Source: Streptosporangium album
GTDB lineage: Bacteria > Actinomycetota > Actinomycetes > Streptosporangiales > Streptosporangiaceae
Assembly: GCF_014203795.1 (NCBI RefSeq)
Contig: NZ_JACHJU010000009.1
Span: 1-64,000, forward strand
Reading direction: 5' to 3'
Length of the DNA stretch: 64,000 nt
The translations under genes were made by a program, and so were the position numbers. A model generated the notes under the pieces. The model did not search any database, was not told where the DNA came from, and saw only the letters and a list, made by a program, of their open reading frames with translations. Below, piece by piece: positions 15,968 through 24,156 of the stretch. The first letter of the stretch is position 1; every line of letters starts with the position of its first letter.

Positions 15968-17236
15968 TTAAGCGGCGCGCGGGGGTTGACGCTTCACCGA
16001 CCGGGTAACCCCGAGGTCTCCACGCCCTGACACCGGCATTCCGACGGCGTTCTTGATATTGATCGCGGCATTGGTATCGGCATGGCCGACCCAACCGCAC
16101 GCGGGGTTGGTACAAGCGAACACGGTTCTGTTGCGGCCGGCCGCATCACGGTGACCGCATCGGTGACACGTCTGTGAGGTGCCCGGGGCGGGAACCTTGA
16201 CGACCTGTCCGCCCCGGTCGGCACTCTTGTATTCGAGCAGGGTGACGGTCCGGCCCCACGCCTCGCCGCTGATCGACCGGTTCAGCCCCGCCTTTTGGGC
16301 GACGTTCCTGCCCGGGGCTTCGATCGTGCCCTTGGCGGATTTGACCATGTTGAGAATGGAGAGTTTCTCCACCTTGATCACAGCGAACGTGTCGGCGAGT
16401 TCGGTGGTGGTCCGGTGCCGCCAGTCGACGGCTCGGCGCTTGGCTCTCGCGCGCAGCCGGGCGATCTGATCGTAGGTGCGCTGCTCCCGCCCCGAGGGGC
16501 GGGTCCTCTTCGGCCGGGCCGCACGCCGGCGAGCCGACGTCTTCTCCAGCCGGCGCAGGTGTTCTTTCTCCCCAGGCGTGAGCCAGGGGGCGTGCTCACG
16601 CATCGTGCCGTCCGACAGGGCCGGCGCGACGGTGACCCCCCGGTCGATCCCCACCGTGTGGCCCGGGTGCACGGTAGGGACCGGCGCGAGCAGGGTTTGG
16701 GTGCGAAACACCACCTGCCGGCCGTGGGCATCCTTGACCAGCCGCGCTCCCGTGATCCGTCCGGCAGCACCGCCCCTGGTGAGGCCGGGCAGGTCCTTGG
16801 TCCAGCGAAACCGCACCCGCCCGACCTTGGGGAGATTGATCGCGCCCCAGCGCCGGTTGACCCGCTTGATCTGCAGATCGCGGGCTTGGGGGACGTCCAC
16901 GGCCAACCGGGTCCGCACCCGGCCCTTGAACGTGGGCCGGTGGGCGGGGTGGTCGGGGTTGAAGAAATTCGCCCACGCCTGCCGATACGTTTTCAGCACC
17001 GCTTGCGCCGCCTGGGCGGGCAGTTGTCCCATCCAGTCGATCTCGCGGCGGGCTGTCCGGATCGCCTCGTCGCAGTCCTTCAACGTAGCGAACCGGCCTT
17101 GGCGGAAGGTGAAGTACTCATGCAGCAGGTTCCACAGCGCGCGGGCGGTGTGCGCCTGGCCGTCCAGCACAGCCACCTGGTCTGCGCCGAGGTCGAGTCG
17201 CGCCACGTGCGCACGAGCCCGCTTCACCAACTCCAC
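15968..17236 (-). CDS. tnpB: TnpB RNA-guided nuclease of the IS200/IS605 element
   Basis: A 422-residue TnpB. RuvC acidic residues lie in VGIDRGVTVAP, VIKVEKLSI and HADTNAAINIKNAVG; the zinc finger is CHRCGHRDAAG...CTNPACG. The N-terminal wedge domain has ALWNLLHEYFTFRQGRF and the basic FKGRVRTRL region. These nucleases use an RNA from the element's right end to cut empty donor sites and so help keep the element. All catalytic residues look present. The matching guide RNA would cover the 3' end of the gene to 15918 and continue into the flank. Confidence 0.92.
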   Translation of the reverse strand: MELVKRARAHVARLDLGADQVAVLDGQAHTARALWNLLHEYFTFRQGRFATLKDCDEAIRTARREIDWMGQLPAQAAQAVLKTYRQAWANFFNPDHPAHRPTFKGRVRTRLAVDVPQARDLQIKRVNRRWGAINLPKVGRVRFRWTKDLPGLTRGGAAGRITGARLVKDAHGRQVVFRTQTLLAPVPTVHPGHTVGIDRGVTVAPALSDGTMREHAPWLTPGEKEHLRRLEKTSARRRAARPKRTRPSGREQRTYDQIARLRARAKRRAVDWRHRTTTELADTFAVIKVEKLSILNMVKSAKGTIEAPGRNVAQKAGLNRSISGEAWGRTVTLLEYKSADRGGQVVKVPAPGTSQTCHRCGHRDAAGRNRTVFACTNPACGWVGHADTNAAINIKNAVGMPVSGRGDLGVTRSVKRQPPRAA

Positions 17237-17289
17237 ACCGTGATCGTATCGTCTGGTTTATGTCACCGTGATGGCATCCAAACCCCGAG

Positions 17290-17688
17290 GTGCGCACCGG
17301 ACGCCGTGTTGTCCGCACCCTGCACGCACACGTGGTGTCCGTGACGAGGTACCGGCGTGTGGGGTTCAGCGACCCGAGGCCGGTGCGCTGCGAGGAACTC
17401 ATGCGCGAGGTCTGCGCCGGCTTCGAGGCCGAACTTCGCGAGTTCAACGGCGACCACGACCACGTCCACCTGCTGGTCCACCACCCGCCGAAGGTCGCCC
17501 TGTCCACGCTCGCCGGCTCACCGAAGGGCGTCTGGGCGCGGATGCTTGGCAAGGAATACGGCGCTCACGTCCGCCGGTGCCTGTGGGGCGGGCATCTGTG
17601 GTCCGGTTCCTCCTTCGCCGCAAGCGTGGGCGGCGCACCGCTTGCGGTCCTTGAGCAGTACATCGAACAGCGGAAACGACCCGTGTGA
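17290..17688 (+). CDS. tnpA: IS200-type TnpA (Y1 HUH transposase)
   Basis: A 132-residue single-strand transposase. The HUH metal site is HDHVHLLVHHPP and the nucleophile tyrosine is in VLEQYIEQRKR near the C-terminus. The N-terminal strand HAHVVSVTRYRRVGF is typical. The first in-frame start after a stop is GTG 17290, which gives a complete domain. It is divergent from tnpB with a 53-base gap, the IS605 arrangement. Enzymes of this type excise and insert the top strand between stem-loop ends. Confidence 0.88.
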   Translation: MRTGRRVVRTLHAHVVSVTRYRRVGFSDPRPVRCEELMREVCAGFEAELREFNGDHDHVHLLVHHPPKVALSTLAGSPKGVWARMLGKEYGAHVRRCLWGGHLWSGSSFAASVGGAPLAVLEQYIEQRKRPV

Positions 17689-17768
17689 GCCGGCCTGCTC
17701 ACGGGCACGGAAGGCCAGGGCACGCTCGCGCCCTGGCGGGCACTCCCGCGTGGGCCTTCACCCCCGGC

Positions 17769-18182
17769 GTGAACGCCGGAGCACTGGCCCACAGTTCGGT
17801 AGAGCACTATGCGGACCAGTGCTCCTTCGAGTCTCCGGCTTGACGCCTGGGCAAAGTGCAGATGAGCACGAAGAACTTCAAACGCTTTGTGCGCACGGTC
17901 AGGTCGCCGGTGATGACGCCGAGTCCTCATAGCTCCTGCGAGGGGGCGCAGTACGCAGGGAGGTGGTCTGCCCGGCGCTTTCGACACGCCCGTTAATGCG
18001 TTGTGATCGTCGTACGGCGCCGCCTACGATGCCTCATATGTGCTCCTGATCCGGCTGCGGTCCCACCCCTTTCTCGCGCGATGACGTGCTGACACGCCGC
18101 GCGTCTCCGCCGCCGGATGCCGTTCCCTCTCGTTTCCCGGTGGCCGTCCATGCCCACCGTCGGGAAACCGGAGGTTGAACCC
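17769..18182 (+). promoter_or_regulatory. Gene-free leader region upstream of the ABC-F gene
   Basis: About 410 bases without a convincing gene. TTGTGA (18001-18006) and TACGAT (18025-18030) are spaced by 18 bases and form a plausible promoter. A possible leader peptide starts at GTG 18040 and ends with TGA at 18082-18084 (VLLIRLRSHPFLAR), followed by about 100 bases of GC-rich leader. Antibiotic-responsive ABC-F genes often have such leaders, but neither a terminator hairpin nor a ribosome site for the leader peptide is clear. Bases 17769-18000 show nothing recognisable. Confidence 0.4.
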
Positions 18183-19880
18183 TTGACCCATCCGTCACAG
18201 CTCACCGTCGCCCATGTCACCAAGGCCTATGCGGGCCACGCCGTACTGGAGGATGTCTCCTTCACCGTCGCCGCAGGCGAGCGGGCCGGTGTCATCGGTG
18301 AGAACGGCTCGGGCAAGTCCACCCTGCTGCGTCTCCTCGCGGGCCAGGAGAAGCCGGACGACGGCGAGGTCGTCGTCGTGGCCTCCGGCGGGGTCGGCTA
18401 CCTCGACCAGACGCTGGACCTGCCTGCCACCAGCAGCGTTCAGGACGCCGCGGACGCGGCGCTGGCCGATCTGCGCGACCTGGAACGCCGTATCCGCGAG
18501 GCCGAGAACGCGCTGGCCGGTGCCTCGCCGGAGGAGTTGGCGGCCTACGGCGACCTGCTCGCGGCCTATGAGGCGCGTGACGGCTACGGGGCCGATGCGC
18601 GGATCGACGCGGCCATGCGCGGGCTTGGTGTCGCCCATCTCACCCGGGAGCGGCGGCTCGGCGGCCTGTCGGGCGGCGAGCGGTCCCGGCTGGCGCTGGC
18701 CTGCGTGCTGGTCGCCGCGCCTGAGTTGCTCCTGCTCGACGAGCCGACCAACGACCTGGACGAGGCGGCGGTGACGTGGCTGGAGAACCGGCTGCGTGCC
18801 CACCGCGGCACGGTCGTGACGGTCACCCACGATCGGACGTTCCTGGAACGGGTCGCCACCACGATCCTGGAGGTCGACCACGACCGCCGTACCGTCACCC
18901 GGTACGGCGACGGCTGGGACGGTTACCTGGCGGCGAAGGCCGCGGCCCGGCGCCGCTGGGAGCAGGACCACCAGGAGTGGCTGGCTGAGATCGACCGCCA
19001 GACCGACCTCGCCGGCACGGGCGCCGTACGGCTGGCCTCCAGCGTCAGGTCCGGCAGCCGTCCCCGTACGGCAGGACACCGCCGCTCGCATGAGGCAGGG
19101 CTGTCAGGCCAGGTCCGCAAGGCCCGGGAGCGGCTGCGTCGCTTGAGTGAGGAGCCGGTCCCACGTCCGCCCGACCCGCTGCGCTTCACCGCCCGGTTCG
19201 GCGGCGACGCGGGTGACGCCGGCGATGCCGTCCGGAGCGGTGGTGAGGCAGGCGACGCGCCGCTGGCCGCGCTGAACGGCGTCAGAGTCGGCGACCGGCT
19301 CGCCGTCGAGGAGTTCACGCTCGCGCCCGGTCAGCGGGTGCTGCTCACCGGCCCCAACGGGGCGGGCAAGACGACGTTCCTGCGGGTGCTCGCCGGGGAC
19401 CTCGCCCCGGACGCCGGCACCGTGCGCCGTCCCGGGCGGATCGGCTACCTACGCCAGGAGATACCCGTCAGACGGTCCAGGGGCGCGGTGCTGGCCGCTT
19501 TCGCCAAAGGACTGCCGGGGCCGCCGGAGGAGCACGCGGCGGCACTTCTCGCGCTGGGACTGTTCCAGCGCGAGGACCTCGTCAAGCCGCTGGCCGCGCT
19601 CTCCATCGGGCAGCAGCGCCGCCTGGAGCTGGCGCGGCTGGTGAGCCGCCCCGTTGACCTGCTGATCCTGGACGAGCCGACCAACCATCTCTCGCTCACC
19701 CTCGTCGAGGAACTCCAGGAGGCGCTGGCCGCCTACCCGGGCGCCCTGGTGGTGGTCTCCCACGACCGTCGTTTCCGCGACGACTTCGTCGGGTCGCATG
19801 CCGTACTGCGCGCGGGCAGGCTGCTGAGCCGAGGGTCCGCCCGGTCGTGGTCGTCGGCGGGCGAGGTTTCCGCTCAGTGA
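18183..19880 (+). CDS. ABC-F ATPase, likely ribosome-protection resistance protein
   Basis: Two ABC ATPase domains in one chain with no membrane part, 565 residues. Domain 1 has GENGSGKST, LSGGERSRLALA and LLLLDEPTNDLDEAA; domain 2 has GPNGAGKTT, LSIGQQRRLELARL and LLILDEPTNHLS. Between them lies a basic linker (residues about 275-345, RSGSRPRTAGHRRSHEAG), the part that reaches into the ribosome in this family. The signature of domain 2 is SIGQQ rather than SGGQ. TTG 18183 is chosen for its GGAGG at eight bases; ATG 18117 and ATG 18150 have no such site. It resembles antibiotic-resistance ABC-F proteins of actinomycetes more than housekeeping EttA; the drug class cannot be read from sequence. 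Confidence 0.88.
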   Translation: MTHPSQLTVAHVTKAYAGHAVLEDVSFTVAAGERAGVIGENGSGKSTLLRLLAGQEKPDDGEVVVVASGGVGYLDQTLDLPATSSVQDAADAALADLRDLERRIREAENALAGASPEELAAYGDLLAAYEARDGYGADARIDAAMRGLGVAHLTRERRLGGLSGGERSRLALACVLVAAPELLLLDEPTNDLDEAAVTWLENRLRAHRGTVVTVTHDRTFLERVATTILEVDHDRRTVTRYGDGWDGYLAAKAAARRRWEQDHQEWLAEIDRQTDLAGTGAVRLASSVRSGSRPRTAGHRRSHEAGLSGQVRKARERLRRLSEEPVPRPPDPLRFTARFGGDAGDAGDAVRSGGEAGDAPLAALNGVRVGDRLAVEEFTLAPGQRVLLTGPNGAGKTTFLRVLAGDLAPDAGTVRRPGRIGYLRQEIPVRRSRGAVLAAFAKGLPGPPEEHAAALLALGLFQREDLVKPLAALSIGQQRRLELARLVSRPVDLLILDEPTNHLSLTLVEELQEALAAYPGALVVVSHDRRFRDDFVGSHAVLRAGRLLSRGSARSWSSAGEVSAQ

Positions 19881-19914
19881 CGGGCGGAGGGGATCACAGA
19901 CGTGACGGCGGACG

Positions 19915-20601
19915 TCAGCCGCCGGGCCGCCACTGTTCCGTGGGCCAGGTCTCCCGGTGCCAGGCGCTGTCCCAGAACATCCACTCGTACTCCGTGGCCT
20001 GGACGAACGCCTCGGTCATGGCCGCGCGCGTCTCGCCGTCCGCCCCGGCCGCCAGCCGGTCGGCGATCTCCTTGGCCCGCTCGACCGACTTGGCGAAGTC
20101 CGGATCGGCGTAGGTGGAGATCCACGCGCGGTAGGGGTGGTCGGCGACGTCGCCGACCTGCTGCAGCAGCGCCGCCCCCACGTCCTGGTAGACCCAGAAA
20201 CACGGCAGGAGGGCGGCCACGAGCACCGGGTACGGCGCGGCCAGCGCGACGGCCTGGAGGAAGGAGGAGTAGCCGAGGCAGGTGGGCGAGGTGCGGATGC
20301 CCGAGAGGTCGGCGGCGCTCAGGCCGTACTCCTCGATGTAGCCCTCGTGCAGGGTCCGCTCGGCGGCCAGTGCGGCGTGCGCGCTGGCCGACCAGAACGC
20401 GGCCTCCTCGGGGTCGCCGGCCCGCACCGAGGCGGTGGCGAGCGCCTTGGAGAACGCCTCGAGGTATCGGGCGTCCTGCACGATGTAGAAGGCGAACCGC
20501 CTGCGGTCGAGTGTGCCCTCGCCGAGCGCGGTGTTGAAAGGGTGCTCGTGGATGGCCCGTAGCAGTGCGGTGGAGTGTGCCCAGACGTCGTCGCAGAACA
20601 T
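19915..20601 (-). CDS. tenA: TenA-family thiaminase II / aminopyrimidine aminohydrolase
   Basis: A 228-residue all-helical TenA protein that salvages the thiamin pyrimidine from degraded vitamin. The catalytic cysteine is in TSPTCLGYSSFLQ, the aromatic pocket in LPCFWVYQDVG and YIVQDARYLEAFSKAL, and the conserved C-terminal acidic residue in ATEYEWMFWDSAWH. Length is normal. A TPP riboswitch lies directly upstream and ends in the ribosome-binding purines, so the gene is repressed when TPP is plentiful. No other thiamin gene is adjacent. Confidence 0.94.
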   Translation of the reverse strand: MFCDDVWAHSTALLRAIHEHPFNTALGEGTLDRRRFAFYIVQDARYLEAFSKALATASVRAGDPEEAAFWSASAHAALAAERTLHEGYIEEYGLSAADLSGIRTSPTCLGYSSFLQAVALAAPYPVLVAALLPCFWVYQDVGAALLQQVGDVADHPYRAWISTYADPDFAKSVERAKEIADRLAAGADGETRAAMTEAFVQATEYEWMFWDSAWHRETWPTEQWRPGG

Positions 20602-20605
20602 GACG

Positions 20606-20684
20606 TCCCTTCGCTAGTTCGAACTAGATCAGGTTCGACGGGTGTGCTCTCAGCCCCGGACCTGCCGGGGCACCCCGCGTCGCG
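20606..20684 (-). promoter_or_regulatory. TPP (THI-box) riboswitch controlling tenA
   Basis: On the reverse strand the conserved elements appear in order: GCGGGGTGCC, CTGAGA (20648-20653), ACCCGTCGAACCTGAT (core at 20628-20636), then CTAGTTCGAACTAGCGAAGGGA. The last purines, AAGGGA, serve both as the riboswitch 3' strand and as the tenA Shine-Dalgarno, six bases from the ATG. That implies control of translation rather than of termination. Confidence 0.95.
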
Positions 20685-20869
20685 AGTAGGGTAACAGCTC
20701 GCTCGTCCGCGGCGGCTACCCGGTGGTGCCGTGGGTCGGCTCCCGAAATGGCCGGTCGGCGGGATACCGGGCTGCTTCCGGGCGGCTCCGCCCCGAGGAG
20801 CCGCAGCGGGGGGCTGCGGCGGGGAGAGCGCCGCCGCCCAGGGACGCCAGGTCCTGGGCGACGTCGGGC

Positions 20870-21114
20870 TCAGCAGTGCTTGCCCAATGACATGTGCTTG
20901 ATGAGCGGGTAGAGCCTGGCGTTGAACCGGCCGGAGGCGAACCACCGGTATCGCTGGGTCTTGCTGGGCAGATTCTTGACGAACTTGGTCCAGTCGGAGC
21001 GGTCCTGGACGTTGTAGTTGGTCAGCGTGCCGAGCACGGCGCCGTGGCCGTCCCGGTGGTCGGGAACCCCAGCCCGATGGTCAGGGCCGCCGTGGCCGCG
21101 GTCGCGCCCACCAT
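20870..21114 (-). pseudogene. Small secreted protein gene, apparently frameshifted
   Basis: One reverse-strand frame starts at ATG 21114 with a signal-peptide-like MVGATAATAALTIGLGFP followed by TTGTATA, then stops at about 21020. An overlapping frame carries on with residues that look truly coded (LGTLTNYNVQDRSDWTKF, YRWFASGRFNARLYPLI) and ends GKHC at 20870. The two halves make one sensible secreted protein of about 80 residues only if one base is gained or lost near 21020-21035. I do not recognise the family. A sequencing error is possible. Confidence 0.45.
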
Positions 21115-21357
21115 CTTGCGGATTCTGTACGGCCGCCTTCTCCGAGGTCGGCCGGGACGGCGTCACGGGGCTCGGATGGCCCACGACCCTCCTGCCGGCC
21201 TCCACGATTGAGATGGGGGAGCACCGCGGCATCCCGGAGCTTCCGGGCCCTCCACCCTGCCGGATTGCCGTTAGCGATCCGACAAGCCGATTTTCCGACG
21301 ACACAACCGATCTATCGTGTGCCGGGCATCGCACTGACGGATATGCGGCAGACTGGC

Positions 21358-22935
21358 ATGGTGACTGACCTGGCCCAGGCGGCCCACGCCGTCCCCCAGC
21401 CGTTCGCTCACCTCAGCGCGCCCAACGCGCTGCTCTACCGCCGGGTGCTGCGCACGTTCGCACGGGCCAAGGAGCGCTTCATCGTGCACCTGCGCCCCGA
21501 GGACGTCGCCGCCGAGCTGCGCAGGGGGAGCCTTGAGCAGCAGCCCACCCAGACGGACGAGCAGCTCGCCCAGGCGCTGGAGAAGCTGGTCGAGTGGGGA
21601 AACCTGCACGCCGACGCCGACACCGGCCGGGTCACCTCGGTCGAGGACTTCCACCGCAAGCGGTTCCTGTTCCAGCTCACCGCGGCAGGGCAGGCGGCGG
21701 AACAGGCCATCGCGTTCTATGAGGAGGCGATCGGACGGCGGGGCGCGCTGCAGTCGGTGGCCCTGGGCGACATCGCCGAGCAATTGCAGTCGCTGAAGGC
21801 CCTGGCGGAGACGGCCGACCCCGATCCCGGCAAGACCCACCTGCTCCTGCTGACCCTGGCCGAGCGGTTCTCCTCGCTCGCCGACAACGCCCAGGCGTTC
21901 ATGGCCTCGCTGCGTCGTGCCCTCGACTTCTCCGACGGCGACGTCGAGGGGTTCGTCGCCTACAAGGAACGGTTGATCGACTACATCAACCGCTTCATCG
22001 CCGATCTCGCCAACTCCGGCGCCCGGATCGCCGCGCTCCTGGCCGAGCTGGAGGACCGCGACCACCACAGGCTGCTGGCTCTGGCCGCACGGCGGGAGGC
22101 CGCCGACGCCGTGCCCGAGGGGGCGGACGCGGCGGCGGCGTACGCCAGGGCCGAGGCGGCGGCGTCCGACTCCTGGGAGAACCGCTGGCGAGGTCTGAAA
22201 GACTGGTTCGTCTCCCGCGACGCCGGACGCCCGTCGCAGGCCCGGCTGCTGCGGCAGGCCGCGGTGACGGCGATCAAGCAGCTCATCGACGCGGTCGGGC
22301 TGCTCAACGAGCGGCGGTCGGGCCGTTCGGACCGCTCGGCGGACTTCCGCGCCCTGGCCCGCTGGTTCGCCGAGGCTCCCGACGACGCGGCGGCGCACCG
22401 CCTGTGGCGGGTCGCCTTCGGTCTGTCGCCCGCCCGCCATCTCACCGTCACCGCCGAGACGGTGGCCGAATGGCGGCAGGAGGACCTCGCTCCGGCCACC
22501 CCCTGGCAGAAGGCCCCACCGGTCAGGATCTCCCCGCAGCTGCGCAGGACCGGCTCCTACGAGCGCCGGGGCAAACCGAACGGCGTGCGGGACCGGTCGG
22601 CGGCCCGCAGGCTGCTGGCGGAGCAGGCGGAGCGGGAGGCCGCCGAGACGGCCGCGGCGCGGGCGAGGCTGTGCACGGACGGCCCGGCCCGCCTGTCGGA
22701 GCTGGATGTGCTCGACCCGAAGGCGTTCCGGCTGTTCCTCGGGCTACTCGGCGACGCGCTCTCTGCCCGCTTCCCCGGCGAGTCCGAGGTCAAGGTCGTC
22801 ACCGGCGACGGTTCCATGGAAGTACGGCTGTCGCAGGTGGCGGGCGGGGGCCAGGTGGAGATCCGTACGGAGGACGGCGTGCTGACGGGCCCGGAGCACC
22901 TCATCGAGATCACCGACCTGATGGCGGCCTCATGA
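21358..22935 (+). CDS. jetA: Wadjet type II JetA (TIGR02677/DUF2397), kleisin-like
   Basis: A 525-residue protein that begins with QPFAHLSAPNALLYRRVLRTFARAKERF, the family's N-terminal signature, followed by a winged-helix-like part (residues about 60-110) and a long helical middle. In Wadjet, JetA acts as the kleisin that bridges the SMC heads and holds JetB. ATG 21358 is taken because family members start shortly before PFAHL; ATG 21343 is the alternative and neither has a strong ribosome site. It is the first gene of a four-gene run with JetB, JetC and JetD in the canonical order. Confidence 0.93.
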   Translation: MVTDLAQAAHAVPQPFAHLSAPNALLYRRVLRTFARAKERFIVHLRPEDVAAELRRGSLEQQPTQTDEQLAQALEKLVEWGNLHADADTGRVTSVEDFHRKRFLFQLTAAGQAAEQAIAFYEEAIGRRGALQSVALGDIAEQLQSLKALAETADPDPGKTHLLLLTLAERFSSLADNAQAFMASLRRALDFSDGDVEGFVAYKERLIDYINRFIADLANSGARIAALLAELEDRDHHRLLALAARREAADAVPEGADAAAAYARAEAAASDSWENRWRGLKDWFVSRDAGRPSQARLLRQAAVTAIKQLIDAVGLLNERRSGRSDRSADFRALARWFAEAPDDAAAHRLWRVAFGLSPARHLTVTAETVAEWRQEDLAPATPWQKAPPVRISPQLRRTGSYERRGKPNGVRDRSAARRLLAEQAEREAAETAAARARLCTDGPARLSELDVLDPKAFRLFLGLLGDALSARFPGESEVKVVTGDGSMEVRLSQVAGGGQVEIRTEDGVLTGPEHLIEITDLMAAS

Positions 22936-22974
22936 CGGATGCCGGAGAGGGACGACGTGTGACAGGAGAGAATG

Positions 22975-24156
22975 ATGCGTGACGAGGATGTGGCGCAGCG
23001 CCGTACGGCTCTCCGCGCCCTGCTCGCCAGGCCGTTGCTCACCGCGGAGAGCGACCCGGCCACGCTCGTGCTCATCCGCCGCCACATCACGGAGCTGCGC
23101 GACTGGCTGAACCGTGAGACCGGATGGCGGCTGCAGGCCGACGCGGAGACGGCGCGGCTGTTCAAGACGGCACCCGCCGGCTCCGACGCCACCTACCCCG
23201 CCCGGGGACGGGTGGGCGAACCGTTCGGCCGGCGGCGGTACGTCGTGCTGTGCCTGGCGCTCGCCGTGCTGGAACGGGCCGACGCGCAGACCACCCTGGG
23301 CCGGCTCGCCGAAGAGGTGCTCAACGCGGCGGCCGGGCCCGAGCTCGCCGAGGCGGGCTTCACGTTCGGGCTGGATCACCGGGCCGAGCGCTCCGACCTG
23401 GTGGCCGTGGTGCGCGCGCTGCTCGACTGGGGCGTGCTGCGCAAGGTCGCCGGCGATGAGGACGCCTATCTGTCCGCCACCGGTGACGTCCTCTACGACG
23501 TACGCAGGCCGGTGCTCGCGGCGCTGCTCACCGGCGCGCGGGGACCGTCCACGGTGCGGGCGGCCTTGTTCGAGGAACGGCTGTCGGAACTGGCCGCCGA
23601 GTCGGTCCCCGACACCGACGACCTCCGCAACCAGGCGATGCGCAGGCGGCTCACCCGTCGGCTGCTGGAGGACCCCGTCGTCTACTACGACGATCTCGAC
23701 GACGCCGAGCGCGGCTATCTCGTCTCCCAACGGCACGCGATCACCCGCAGGATCGAGGAGGCGACCGGTCTGCTGCCGGAGATCCGCGCCGAGGGGATCG
23801 CGATGGTCGACCCGGACGACGAGCTGACCGACGTGCGCATGCCCGAGCAGCGTACCGACGGGCACGTCACCCTGCTGGTCGCCGAGCACCTGGCCACCCG
23901 GGGTGAAGTATCCCTGGAGGAGCTGCACGCCTTCGTACGGCGGGCGGCCGAGCGGCACGTCCCCTACTGGCGCAAGGGAGTGACCGCACCCGGAGCGGAA
24001 GAGGAACTGCTCGCCGTCGCGCTCGGCAAGCTGACGGCGCTGCGGCTGGTCGAGATCCTGCCGGGAGCGCCGTCCCGGGTGCGCGGCCGACCGGCGATCG
24101 CCCGTTACGCCATCGAGGAACCGACCATCCGAGAAAGAGGACAGGCCAGCCGTTGA
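22975..24156 (+). CDS. jetB: Wadjet type II JetB (TIGR02678/DUF2398), KITE-like
   Basis: A 393-residue protein of paired winged-helix character, the KITE subunit of the SMC complex. Visible family features are VVLCLALAVLERADAQTTLGRLAEEV near residue 80, YDVRRPVLAALL near 165 and the C-terminal DGHVTLLVAEHLA and VPYWRKGVTA. ATG 22975 lies six bases after GGAG, with ATG 22972 also possible. A short, different-frame ORF at 22932 overlaps the jetA stop but has no merit of its own. The TGA shares a base with the jetC ATG (TGATG), so the pair is coupled. Confidence 0.93.
   Translation: MRDEDVAQRRTALRALLARPLLTAESDPATLVLIRRHITELRDWLNRETGWRLQADAETARLFKTAPAGSDATYPARGRVGEPFGRRRYVVLCLALAVLERADAQTTLGRLAEEVLNAAAGPELAEAGFTFGLDHRAERSDLVAVVRALLDWGVLRKVAGDEDAYLSATGDVLYDVRRPVLAALLTGARGPSTVRAALFEERLSELAAESVPDTDDLRNQAMRRRLTRRLLEDPVVYYDDLDDAERGYLVSQRHAITRRIEEATGLLPEIRAEGIAMVDPDDELTDVRMPEQRTDGHVTLLVAEHLATRGEVSLEELHAFVRRAAERHVPYWRKGVTAPGAEEELLAVALGKLTALRLVEILPGAPSRVRGRPAIARYAIEEPTIRERGQASR

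Larger units (their letters stand above)
15918..17768 (-). mobile_element. IS200/IS605-family element with divergent tnpA and tnpB
   Basis: The lower end (right end, behind tnpB) is placed after the reverse-strand motif GGGGAGGAGTTCAA, whose TCAA is at 15918-15921, with a hairpin CCGGCC-TGGA-GGCCGG at 15930-15945. A second element at 49984-51359 ends the same way (GGGGAGGAAGTCAA). Behind tnpA a hairpin CCAGGGC...GCCCTGG (17715-17736) marks the left end. The outer border is less sure; a reverse-strand TTCAC at 17769-17773 would be a suitable target site, giving about 1.85 kb. No target duplication is expected for this family. Both genes look intact, so the element may be active. Confidence 0.75.

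Noticed and set aside
20691-20869. Search for a gene or terminator upstream of the tenA riboswitch
   Set aside because: Only GC-rich non-coding sequence without a supported frame or clear stem-loop was found.
22932-22982. Short frame between jetA and jetB starting at ATG 22932
   Set aside because: It ends after 16 codons in a different frame from jetB; jetB has a better start at 22975.
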